A model generated the notes under the pieces. That model did no database searches, was not told the DNA's origin, and saw nothing but the letters and a program-made list of their open reading frames with translations. Position numbers and translations under genes: made by a program. DNA of 33,325 nt from assembly GCA_023432805.1 (NCBI GenBank), contig JAEYUG010000099.1, positions 1-33,325 of the forward strand, in the 5' to 3' direction. Of the stretch, positions 1-10,300 are shown piece by piece. The DNA comes from Bacteroidota bacterium (GTDB taxonomy: Bacteria; Bacteroidota; Ignavibacteria; SZUA-365). The stretch's first letter is position 1, and every line of letters begins with the position of its first letter.

Positions 1-93
1 TGGCGGCGCCTCGGCTGGTCGCCCCCCCGGGCTGTCTACGCGCATGCATTCCTCGGTCCCTTCACGTTTCCCGCACTACGTCGGACCTTCCCC
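1..93. other. Window edge, no gene recognised
   Basis: No reading frame here resembles a known protein. The stretch directly precedes the first giant secreted-protein gene and may hold its promoter or the end of an upstream gene. I see no clear promoter box, no Shine-Dalgarno sequence before the ATG at 94 and no hairpin. Confidence 0.4.
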
Positions 94-3000
94 ATGCTTC
101 TGAGAACGCTTCCCGTCTGTGTGCTCGTCGTGCTGTGGAGTGCGACGTTCCCTGCCGGCGCCTCTGCATCGCCTGCTTCCCCCGACTCGAGTCATGCCTT
201 CCAGCCCTCGAATGCGCGACCGCTTGCCGGTACGGTGATTCGTACGGTAGACCGTCCCGTCAGCGACATGCACGGCGGCATGCGCGACGACATCCACTAC
301 TACGCACCCATCGACGGGGGCCTGGTATACTTCCGCACCGGTGGCGTGAGTATCGTGCAGCAGCGCACGCGCAGCACGCCCTGCCATGACGAGCACGCAT
401 CGAATGCGCCCCACTCTTGCGCCATGAAGCTCGACACGAGCCGAGTGGATGTCTGGCGCAGCGATCTGGCCGCACCCGGCGCAGACGCCGCGAGCCGTCC
501 CGAACTCGACGCTGCGGGACGCATCGTCTACCGCGGGCACGTCGCCGGCGCCGATCTCGTCTGCGCGATCGACGCAGGCCGCCTCGTGTGGACCGTGGTC
601 GGTGCAGACGGTCGCATGCTCGACCTGCCTCCCTCCGTCACGGGCGGTGTCCTCGTCGGGTCGACATTGCAGACGCCCATGGGGGATGTCTCCATCATCG
701 CGGGGGATACCGCTGCCGCAGTGCGTGCGTCCCGGTTCGCCACGGCACTCGTCACCACCGGGTCACCCAGCGGAAGCCTCGCATCGCCGCAAGCCGCGGG
801 GGGAGCGCATGCGGTGCTCGGTGCCGGTACGCCTTTCGTGCGGTGGAGCACCTATCTTGGCGGAGAGGGCGACGAGTTCGTCAATGCAACTGCAATCCTG
901 CAGGATGGTGCAATCATCGCGACAGGGTGGACGCAGAGTCTGCTCTTTCCGGTGTCGCCGGGAGCGGCGCAGACGACGCGCGCCGACACAACGGATGCCT
1001 TCGTCGCACGTTTCGCAGCCGATGGAACCAGGGAGTGGATCACGTATTTCGGCGGACGCGGCGTCGATGTTGCGCGGGAACTCGCCGTTGATGCGGCAGG
1101 GCGCATCGCCATCGTCGGCAGTACGACGAGCGACGATCTCCCACGCACCGGTGCGTCGATGCTGCTCGGAGGTACCGATGCCTTCGTCGCGCGGTTCAAT
1201 CCCGATGGTTCCCTGATCGGGTCGTGGTATTTCGGTGGTTCGCTCGATGACGAGGGACAGGCGATCACATTCACGCGCAGCGGAGATCTCGTGGTTGTCG
1301 GACACACGGTCAGCACCGACATGCCCATCACCTTCAATCTGCTGCAGAACGTCAAGAACCTCGGGATCGACCTGTTCCTCGCATCGTTCACGTGGAATGG
1401 CACGCGCATCTGGAGCTCGTATTACGGCGGCACGCGCGAAGACTGGCCGCATGCCGTGCAGGAGGATCCCGAAGGAAATCTCGTCATCGCCGGTCATACC
1501 GAAAGCGGCGGCTTTCCCGTCACATCCGGTGCCTTTCAAGGGAACTTCGAAGGCGTGCGTGACGGCTTCCTGTTGAAGCTCACGCCTGCCGGACGCCGGA
1601 TATTCGCGACCTTCATCGGCGGATGGGACTGGGACGACGCCTACGATGTCAAGACCGATACCAGCGGCGTCATCATCGTCGCCGGTGGCACCGGCAGCCG
1701 GAATTTTCCAGTCACCCCCGGCGCCTGGCAAACGTCGCTGGTCGGCACGAACACCGACGCGTTTGTGATGACCTTCGACACATCCGGCGCGAGGCGCTGG
1801 AGCACGTATTTCGGCGGAGACAGGCGCGATCTGGCCAACAACATTGCCGTGATGCAGAGTGGCAGCTTCTTCATCACCGGTGTGACCGACAGTCCCAACC
1901 TGCCCGTCACATCTGGCGCGCTGCAGAGCACGCTTGCAGGCGGGGTACGGAACGATGCCTTCCTCGCCAAGTTTTCACGGGGTGGTCATCCTGATTACTG
2001 CAGCTACTATGGTGGCACGCAGAGTGAAAACACCGAGGAGTTCCGAGGGCTGGCGACGGTGGCTTCCGACAGATTCGGCACTGTGGTTTTCGGAGGATGG
2101 ACCGGCAGCAGCGACTTCCCCACATCGCCGGGCGCGCTGCAGGCGACTGCACAGGGCGCCGTGGATGGATTCCTCACCGTGCTTGGCTGCACGGTCGCAC
2201 CTCAGATCATCGCCGTGGCGGAAGGCCCGACCTCGTTCTGCACCGGCGACAGCGTTCGCATCACCGCGCCGCTCGGGTATGCGTACTACGAGTGGTCAGA
2301 CGGGCGACGCGATCCTTCGATCGTCGTGCGTTCGCCTGGATTGTACTCGGTGTTTGTGATCGACACGAACGATTGCGGTGGGACATCGAACATCGTCGCC
2401 GTCGATGTGTTCCCACTTCCAGCGCCGCGCATTGCCGCGCTCGGCGATACGGTGTTGTGTGCGGGAGACAGTGTCACGCTGGATGCCGGGGCGGGCTATG
2501 CGCGCCAACTGTGGAGCACAGGCGACACGACGCGCACGATTCGCGTCGGTGTATCGATGGATGCGACGGTCGAGGTGATCGATGCGAACGGATGCCGGGG
2601 CGTCTCGCCACCATTGCGGGTGGTGGTGCATCCGCGGCCTGCGACCACGATCACGGCATCGGGTCCCTTGACCTTCTGCGACGGGGGCAGCGTCGTGCTC
2701 GATGCGGGAGCGGGATTCGCATCGCAGCGCTGGAGCACGGGCGAGACGACACGCACGATCACCGTCCGCACCCCGGGCTCGTACGGCGTCGTTGTCACGA
2801 ACGGGTTCGGTTGCAGTTTCAATGCGGCTCCGGTTGCGGTGACCGTGCATGCGCTGCCGCCTGCGCAGATCACGGCAAGCGGACCGATGACCTTCTGCGA
2901 AGGCGACAGTGTGGTGCTTTCCGCGCCGGCGGGACCGTACACCTACCGATGGACGACTGGGCAGACCACACGCGCGATCACCCTGCGCGGTTCGGTTGCT

Positions 3001-4383
3001 GGGTTGGCCGTGACGGTCAGCGACGCGAACGCCTGTGATTCGACCAGCGCTCCAGTGTCTGTGATCATGAATCCGGTTCCACGTCCTGCGATCACGGCGT
3101 CGCGACCGACGAGTTTTTGTGAAGGAGACAGTGTCGTGCTCGATGCGGGGGGCGGGTATGCACGGTATCTCTGGAGCACGGGCGAGATGACGCGAACCAT
3201 CGTCGTGCGGCAGAATGCGACGGTGTACGTCACCGTCGAGTTTGCGACCGGCTGCAGTGGCAGGTCGTCGGACATGACGATCGTCGTGCATCCGGATCCG
3301 AAGCCCGTGGTCATTCCCGCAGGACCCGTCGCATTGTGCGATGGCGACAGCGTGATGCTGCGCGCTCCTGCCGGCTTTATCCGTTACGCGTGGAGCACCG
3401 GCGCGGTCACGCAGGATATTACCGTTCGCGTGGGCGGCCTGTACAATGTGACCGTCGAGGATGCATCGGGGTGCACATGGACGTCGTCCGATGTCCCCGT
3501 TATCGTTCATCCACTGCCGGCGGTGCCGCTCATCAGTCAGATCCGCGACACGCTCGTCTCGACACCCGAGGCCAGCTACCAATGGTACCTCGATGGCATG
3601 CCGCTCGCGGGCGCAACCGCCCGGTATCTGCTCTTCCCGCGTTCGGGCACCTACACGGTCGTGGTCACGAACACCGAAGGGTGCTCGCGCAGTTCGGCGC
3701 CTCTGCCGGTGACCATCGCCCTTGCCCTCGTCCGCATTCCCGATCTCGTTGCCGCACCTGGGCAGCGCGTGACCGTACCGCTGGAGCTTGTCTCGAGCGA
3801 GGGGCTCGCCGTCAGCGGTGCGCGCAGTTTCACAGCGACGGTGCGGGTGGCCAAGAGCATCTTCATGCCCGAGGCGCCATTGACCGTTTGGACTGATCTC
3901 GGCACGGCGCGCAGCATCGTGCTGACGGGCGTCTGGCCAGATACCGTCGGAACACTCGCAACCTTTGACGGTGTGGCAATGCTCGGCGACGTCGAACGCA
4001 TTCCTCTGGAAATCGTATCCTTTGCCTGGCTCGAGGGCGCCGTCCGTGTCACGACCCACGACGGAAGTCTGCAACTGCTCACCTGTCGCGAGGGTGGTGT
4101 GCGGCTCTTCGACGACACAGGGGTGCAGGGCATCCGTGGTGCCGCGCCGAATCCCTTCAACGCGATGACCGTGCTGACCTGGTCGGTCATCGAGCGTGCA
4201 CCCGCCCGTGTTGCCGTACTCGATGCTCTTGGCCGCGAAGTGGCAGTGCTGCACGACCGGCATACGGAACCCGGCACCTACACGTCCGTGTTCGATGCAA
4301 CCGCATTGCCGAGCGGTGTGTACCATGTCGTACTCGTCGCCGGTGCGGGCGTCTCCACCACGCGGATCCTGCTCATGAAATGA
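94..4383 (+). CDS. Giant T9SS-secreted SBBP-propeller / Ig-like module protein (1429 aa)
   Basis: A large exported protein of unknown ligand, probably held at the cell surface or released. Residues 1-25 form a signal peptide ending in an Ala-Ser-Ala type site. Residues about 25-245 resemble a degenerate form of the N-terminal domain found in SBBP proteins. Residues 248-700 hold seven SBBP blades, each marked by a W-S-T-Y-x-G-G-like motif and a D-A-F-V-x-x-F motif, so a seven-bladed beta-propeller is likely. Six modules of about 73 residues follow (Cys-x-G-D-S-V, W-S-T-G, a late Gly-Cys), then one degenerate module without the first Cys. A cohesin-like beta-sandwich spans about 1209-1349, and a T9SS type A sorting domain starts at A-P-N-P-F-N (1351-1356) and runs to the end. 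The stop overlaps the next gene's start as ATGA, so the two are probably co-translated. Architecture is clear; function is unknown. Confidence 0.93.
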   Translation: MLLRTLPVCVLVVLWSATFPAGASASPASPDSSHAFQPSNARPLAGTVIRTVDRPVSDMHGGMRDDIHYYAPIDGGLVYFRTGGVSIVQQRTRSTPCHDEHASNAPHSCAMKLDTSRVDVWRSDLAAPGADAASRPELDAAGRIVYRGHVAGADLVCAIDAGRLVWTVVGADGRMLDLPPSVTGGVLVGSTLQTPMGDVSIIAGDTAAAVRASRFATALVTTGSPSGSLASPQAAGGAHAVLGAGTPFVRWSTYLGGEGDEFVNATAILQDGAIIATGWTQSLLFPVSPGAAQTTRADTTDAFVARFAADGTREWITYFGGRGVDVARELAVDAAGRIAIVGSTTSDDLPRTGASMLLGGTDAFVARFNPDGSLIGSWYFGGSLDDEGQAITFTRSGDLVVVGHTVSTDMPITFNLLQNVKNLGIDLFLASFTWNGTRIWSSYYGGTREDWPHAVQEDPEGNLVIAGHTESGGFPVTSGAFQGNFEGVRDGFLLKLTPAGRRIFATFIGGWDWDDAYDVKTDTSGVIIVAGGTGSRNFPVTPGAWQTSLVGTNTDAFVMTFDTSGARRWSTYFGGDRRDLANNIAVMQSGSFFITGVTDSPNLPVTSGALQSTLAGGVRNDAFLAKFSRGGHPDYCSYYGGTQSENTEEFRGLATVASDRFGTVVFGGWTGSSDFPTSPGALQATAQGAVDGFLTVLGCTVAPQIIAVAEGPTSFCTGDSVRITAPLGYAYYEWSDGRRDPSIVVRSPGLYSVFVIDTNDCGGTSNIVAVDVFPLPAPRIAALGDTVLCAGDSVTLDAGAGYARQLWSTGDTTRTIRVGVSMDATVEVIDANGCRGVSPPLRVVVHPRPATTITASGPLTFCDGGSVVLDAGAGFASQRWSTGETTRTITVRTPGSYGVVVTNGFGCSFNAAPVAVTVHALPPAQITASGPMTFCEGDSVVLSAPAGPYTYRWTTGQTTRAITLRGSVAGLAVTVSDANACDSTSAPVSVIMNPVPRPAITASRPTSFCEGDSVVLDAGGGYARYLWSTGEMTRTIVVRQNATVYVTVEFATGCSGRSSDMTIVVHPDPKPVVIPAGPVALCDGDSVMLRAPAGFIRYAWSTGAVTQDITVRVGGLYNVTVEDASGCTWTSSDVPVIVHPLPAVPLISQIRDTLVSTPEASYQWYLDGMPLAGATARYLLFPRSGTYTVVVTNTEGCSRSSAPLPVTIALALVRIPDLVAAPGQRVTVPLELVSSEGLAVSGARSFTATVRVAKSIFMPEAPLTVWTDLGTARSIVLTGVWPDTVGTLATFDGVAMLGDVERIPLEIVSFAWLEGAVRVTTHDGSLQLLTCREGGVRLFDDTGVQGIRGAAPNPFNAMTVLTWSVIERAPARVAVLDALGREVAVLHDRHTEPGTYTSVFDATALPSGVYHVVLVAGAGVSTTRILLMK
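835..2190 (+). repeat. Seven SBBP beta-propeller repeats (protein level)
   Basis: Seven degenerate blades of about 60-70 residues occur in the first giant protein. Each contains a W-S-T-Y-F-G-G-like strand followed by a V-V-G-x-T-x-S-x-x-F-P strand. The DNA copies are strongly diverged, so this is an old protein repeat rather than a recombining DNA repeat. Confidence 0.85.
2221..3520 (+). repeat. Six tandem ~73-residue cysteine-paired modules
   Basis: Six modules at a spacing of about 217-222 bases each begin with Phe/Leu-Cys-x-x-Gly-Asp-Ser and carry Trp-Ser-Thr-Gly in the middle and Gly-Cys near the end. The two cysteines per module suggest one disulfide each in the exported protein. A seventh, degenerate module (about 3535-3715) has lost the first cysteine. 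Confidence 0.85.
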
Positions 4384-7300
4384 CACGCGCGCGACGAATC
4401 AGTCTGCTTGTTGCCTGCGGTGCCTTACTCGTCGCCGGTGCCGTACGCGCAACTGCTCAACCTCACGAGGCATGGCAGCGGGAGGCGGGTCCCGTTGCTT
4501 CCGCTGGTGGATTCGTCGAGAACCGGGGGCAGGTGATCGACACGCGTGGTGCTGCGCGTCCCGACATCCTCTACACACTGCGTGCACCTGCCGCGGAATT
4601 CCATCTGCGGCGCGACGGATTCACCCATGTTCTGCGCGATTCAACACATGCGCATCGCGTCGACGTGCGCTTTGCAGCAGGGACGAGCATGCAGACGGTG
4701 ACCGCAGCGGATGCCATCGGGCATGCATCGGCGTACTACCGTGAAGGACGCATGGCCACGGGTGTGCACGCGTGGCGGACGGTGACCTATCACGACGTGC
4801 AGCCTGGCATCGACCTTGTCGTGCGCGCTGCGCGGGATGGTGCGAAAGTCGACATCGTCGTGCATCCTGGTGCGCGGATATCCGATTTCGCCCTCGTGTA
4901 TGCCGGCGCCGACCGCATCCGCATTGCGGAAGCCGGTGATCTCGTGATCGAGACCGCACGTGGAACCATCACCGAACATCGACCTCTCTCATATACGGCA
5001 CCATCGCTCCCGGCTGATGGTACGCTTCCGCCTGGTGCCCGGATCGTGCCATCCGCCTGGCAGTTGACCGGTGATACGGTGCGGATTGCCATCGAGGATC
5101 CCCGTGCTGCCGCAACGTCGGATCTGCTGGTGATCGATCCCGGCATCGTCTGGTCAACGTATGCGGGAGGAAGTGATGAGGACTGGAGCTACGGGGTCGG
5201 AACGAATGCGGCAGGGGATGTCTACATCGCCGGTGCGACGCGCAGCGGAAACTTTCCGGTTCATCTCGGACTGCAACCGACATCGGGTGGGGATTGGGAC
5301 GCCTTCATCACTAAATACTCGGCAGCCGGTGTGCGCCTCTGGTCGACATTCCTCGGGGGACAGGGCGAGGAGTACGCGCATGGCATCGCCGTCGATGCAG
5401 CGGGTGCGGCAGTGATCTGCGGGTGGACTTCCAGTGCGAATTTCCCCGTGCTCAATGCAACGCAGCCGGCATCCGGCGGTGATCGAGATGCGTTTGTCGC
5501 GAAGATCGGCGCGAATGGTGCCCTGGTGTGGAGCACGTACTACGGCGGCAGCGGTGAAGACCGCGCGCTTGGCATCGACGTCGATGCGGCAGGGGATATC
5601 GCGATCGCCGGCTGGACCTTCTCGGCGAACTTTCCGTCCCTGCTCGCACATCAGCCGGCGCTTGCCGGATATTCGGATCTGTTTGTCTCAAAATTTACTG
5701 CCGCGGGCGCGCCGCTCTGGAGCACCTATCTCGGCGGCGGTGCCGACGACGAGGCGTGGGACGTCGCGTCGGGTCCCGCAGGCGTCGTCGCCGTGGTCGG
5801 TCGCACGCGCAGCTCGAACTTCCCGCTGCTGAATCCCTCGCAGTCCATCTATGGCGGCGACAACGAGGTGGTGATCACCCGCTTCCTCGGCAGTGGGGTC
5901 CTGCAATGGTCGACCTTTCTCGGTGGTACAGCGGCGGACATCGGCCGTGGCATCTCGATGGATCCCACGGGGACCGTGTTCGTCACGGGCATGACCACGA
6001 GCGGCGACTTTCCGGCCGGCAATGGGTGGCAGCGAACGAAGGGCCTCTTCGGAGACGCCTTCGTCGCGAAGTATCTCCCCAACGGTGGCAATGCATGGAC
6101 CACCTTCCTCGGTGGCTTCGGTGCCGATGCCGGCAACGACGTGCACGCACTCGCCGGCGGTGACGTGCTCGTGACCGGCAGTACGGGAAGCTACGACCTG
6201 CCCCTGCGCAATGCGCATCAACGCGAACTGTTCGGTGACGAGGGCTTTGTCGCACGCTTCAATGCCGGTGGGACGCTCACGTGGTGCACCTTTCTCGGGG
6301 CCAACGCCAACGAGGGCGGGTCAGGCATCACATGGTCGAACGACAACAACGCGATCGTGACCGGGACCACCAACAGCACAGACTTCCCCGTGCTCGGTGC
6401 GCAGCAACCGCTCTACGGTGGAGGCTCGTGGGACGCCTTCGTCACCAAGCTCGGAGAGTGTACCATCGATGCCACGGCACAGGCGCTCGGACCCACGCAC
6501 CTCTGTGAGCGCATGACCGTGACGCTTGAAGCATCGGCGGGAGCGGGCTACCTGTATCAATGGCTCTACAAGGGCATGGCAATCCCTGGGGCCGAGTCGC
6601 GCACCTTCGTTGCACCAGACAGCGGCGCATATTCTGTGCAGGTGCGCAACAGCATGGGTTGCGTCTCAACCTCGAACGTGATCCTCGTCTCGAAGTCCAC
6701 ACCGCAGGCGGATGCCGGTCGCACTATCATCGTCTGTCCCGGCGCACGTGCACAACTTCGCGGCCAGGCCTTCGGCGGACGCGCACCCTACGCAGTGCGC
6801 TGGTCGCCCGGTTCACTGACGAGCGACAGCACCATCTTCGATCCATTCGTCACCGTTGCGACCAGTCGCGAATTCATACTCACGATTACCGATTCGACCG
6901 GCTGCACGGTTTCGGATACCATGCGCGTCCTCGTCGACTCCGTGCGCATCAAGGCGCTTCCCGCCGATACGATCTGTCCCGGCACCGGTGCGTCGCTCTC
7001 AGTCGACGTACTCAACGGCGTTCCTCCCTACAGCTACGACTGGACTCCCGCGCTCTCGGTCAGCGCACCGTCCGCCCGCACGACCATCGCCAGCCCCACG
7101 CGCACGACCACCTTCCACATCCGCGTCACTGACGCGATCGGGTGCACGGCGGTGGATTCCGTACGCGTCGTGGTGCGGAGTTTCGAGGTGGAAACGACCC
7201 CCGATACCCTCATCTGCCATGGCGATGCAATGCGTGTGCACACCGTCGTCACCGGGGGGAAGCCTCCGTTCACCTATCGCTGGTTTCCGCAGTATGAAAT

Positions 7301-10300
7301 CAGCGGGGACGACACGCCGGCACCCACCGTGCGACCCCTCCAGTCCACCCAGTACACCGTGCAGGTCACCGACGCACTCGGATGTCTCGTCGAATCATCG
7401 GTGCGCGTGGCCGTCCGGCCGCAACTGAGCGCAGGCGTCATGCCCCGCGGTCCCGTCCTGCTCTGTGCGGGCGACAGCGTCACCCTCACGGCGCTGCCCG
7501 TCTTCCGCAGCTATCTGTGGAGCACCGGCGACACCACCGCGTCCATCATCGCACATCGCGACGATCGCTACATCTGCACTGTGCGCAATGAAGATGGTTG
7601 CACGGGTCGCGACACCATCTTCGTGCATGTGGCACCCGCGCCCGCGCCCGTTGTGTTGGTCGGCGGCAGCACGCGACTCTGCGATGGAGACAGCGTCACG
7701 CTCGAGGTGCAGGAGGGATTCCTCGCGCATCGGTGGAGTACGGGCGACACCACGCGGCGCATTGTCGTTCGTGCGAGCGGAAGCTACTGGGTCGATGTGA
7801 CGTCGACAGACGGTTGCACGGAGCGGTCCGCCACAACGCGCATCACGGTCGTGCCTGCGCCTTCGGCCGCTGTGTCTGGTCCCACGCTTGTCTGCGCCGA
7901 CGCGGTTGCGGAATATCAGGCTCCCCAGCAGTCGAATGTTTCCTATACCTGGACGGTGGTGGGGGGTACTGCCGTACTGGGACTCGGGACACCGACGGTG
8001 CGTGTACAGTGGGGGAGGGGTCCTGTTGGATCGGTTTCTCTTCGCATGGCGGTCGACTCGACAGGCTGTGTGGCAACCGCTCGCATCGAGGTGGCGATGG
8101 ACAGCCTCGCGCGTCCGGAGATTTCCCCCCGCGGCCCCGTCATGATCTGTCAGGGTTCGGAACGTGTGATCGATGCCGGCGACGGATTCGCATCCTACCT
8201 ATGGAACACGGGCGAATCGACCCGCAGCATTTCCGTGTCTCGCGCGGGGCGTTACCTCGTGCGTGTGGAAACCGCGGCGGGCTGTGCCGGCTACGACAGC
8301 GTGGATGTCGTCGTGATTCCCACGCCGGCACCGCAGATCGTCGCATCGCGGCGCGCGCTGTGCGGGATCGACAGTGTTGTGCTGGGACTTGACGCAGCGT
8401 TCGAACAGTACCTGTGGTCCACCGGCGATACCACGGCGACAGTCGTCGTGCGCGCGGCCGGCAGTTATCACGCATGGGTGCGGAGTCCCGATGGTTGCGA
8501 GGGCGTTTCGGATACGCTTGTCGTGCGCGATGCCGCACCGCCAATACTGCGTCTCGAGGGTGATCTGGTGGCCTGTGCCGAACGCACGCTCGTGTACGTC
8601 GCCGTCGCGTCATCGGGAATGGTTCATGAATGGGAAGTCTTCGGTGGGACCCTTCTCGACTCGGATCCGCAGGACACGGTGCGCATCCGCTGGATCGTAC
8701 CGGGAAGCGGTCTGGTGCGCGTGCGCATCACCGATCCCGCAACAGGATGCACGGCCGTTGCGTCGCTGCAGGTGCAGGTCGCCGCACCCGGACATGTGTC
8801 GATCGCTATGAGTGCGCCGTCACCGCTCTGTGCAGGCGACAGCGTGACGCTGACTGCAGACGATGGATTCACTGCGTACGCATGGAGTACGGGCGATACG
8901 TCGCGCAGCATCGTCGTCCGGAGCACCCAGCGGATTGCGCTCACCGCGTGGGATGCGTTCGGATGTCCGGCGCATGCCGACACGATCGATCTGCTCTTTG
9001 GTCCGCAGCCGCGTGTTGCTCTCGACGGATCCACGACCGCATGTCTCGCAGGCGTCGTGCGCTACAGCATTGAAACCGGGATCGGCCTGCGCCGGATCGT
9101 GCGTGTGGTGGGGGGCGCACTGCTGGTTGAAACTGCCGATTCGCTGACCGTGCGCTGGGATGCGATCGGGGACGGATTCATCGAAGTGTCGGTGACGGAC
9201 AGCGCATCCGGGTGCAGCGGGACTTCCCTGCTGCGGGTGCGCGTGGATACGGCGCTCTCGCCGGTCATTACGATCATCGGCAGCGCGCTGCTCTGCGAGG
9301 GTGACTCGGTGCGGCTCGATGCGGGTGCGGGCTTTCTTGCGCACACATGGAGCACCGGTGCAACGACACGAATGATCACTGTGTCACGAGCCGGATCATA
9401 CGGTGTGACAGTGCGGGATGCGACAGGATGCAGCGGAACCTCACAGCCGGTCGACATCGTCGTGCATGCACGTCCCCAGCCTGCGATTGTGGGGGCTTCC
9501 ATATTTTGCAGCGGTGACACGGTTCTGTTGCGTGCCGCAGCCGTTCATGCTTCGTACCGGTGGTCCACCGGCGACACGACCTCCTCGATCCAGGTGTCGC
9601 GTGCAGGCACCTATGCGCTGTCGGTGACCGATATGTTCGGCTGCATCGGTGCCGCGCCTCCACACGTGCTCACCGAGATCCCGCCGCCGCCCCTGCCTGT
9701 CGTCTCGCTGAACCAGGGCGTGCTGCAGTCGGATTCCACGGGCCTACTGCAGTGGTTCCTCGACGGCGCACCGCTTGGTGGTGCCACGGCATCGCGGCTC
9801 GTGCCGGTACAATCGGGATCGTATTCCGTGCGGGTAATGAATGCATCGGGCTGTACGCGCATGTCGGATGCGCTTGTCGTGACGCTGGACCGCCGCCCAT
9901 TCGTTGCGCTCGCTGTGCCGCCGCTCGCTGCGGCGCCTGGTGAACGCGTGGTTCTTCCCGTACGACGCACGGCAGGTGATGCGGTCGACGCACTCCAGGC
10001 AGGCACGTTTCATGTGCGTGTGCGCGTCCCAGCCGATCTGCTTGCGCCCGTCGAGGGAACTCCCACCGGGATCATCCAGGGCATGCACCGGGTGCTGACG
10101 CTCACGTCGGCGCAGGTGCGGGGCGACACGCTCGTGCATGCGGTGTTTCTCGCGACGCTCGGTGCGGCGCAATCGGGTGCGATCCTTCTCGACAGTGCAT
10201 GGTGGTCTGATCGCTCCGTGGATGTGTCGCTTGCAGGCGGACACATCACGCTCTCGGTGTGCGAAGAGGGTGGGGCACGACTCTTCGATGCGACCGGCAG

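Noticed and set aside
2221..3520. Module array considered as a CRISPR or DNA satellite
   Set aside because: Units differ strongly at DNA level and conserve codons for Cys, Gly-Asp-Ser and Trp-Ser-Thr-Gly, so this is a protein repeat.
2296..4386. Long open frame of 696 codons on the minus strand
   Set aside because: It lies wholly opposite the first giant protein, has an Arg/His-rich composition without domains, and is explained by high G+C with biased third positions on the real strand.
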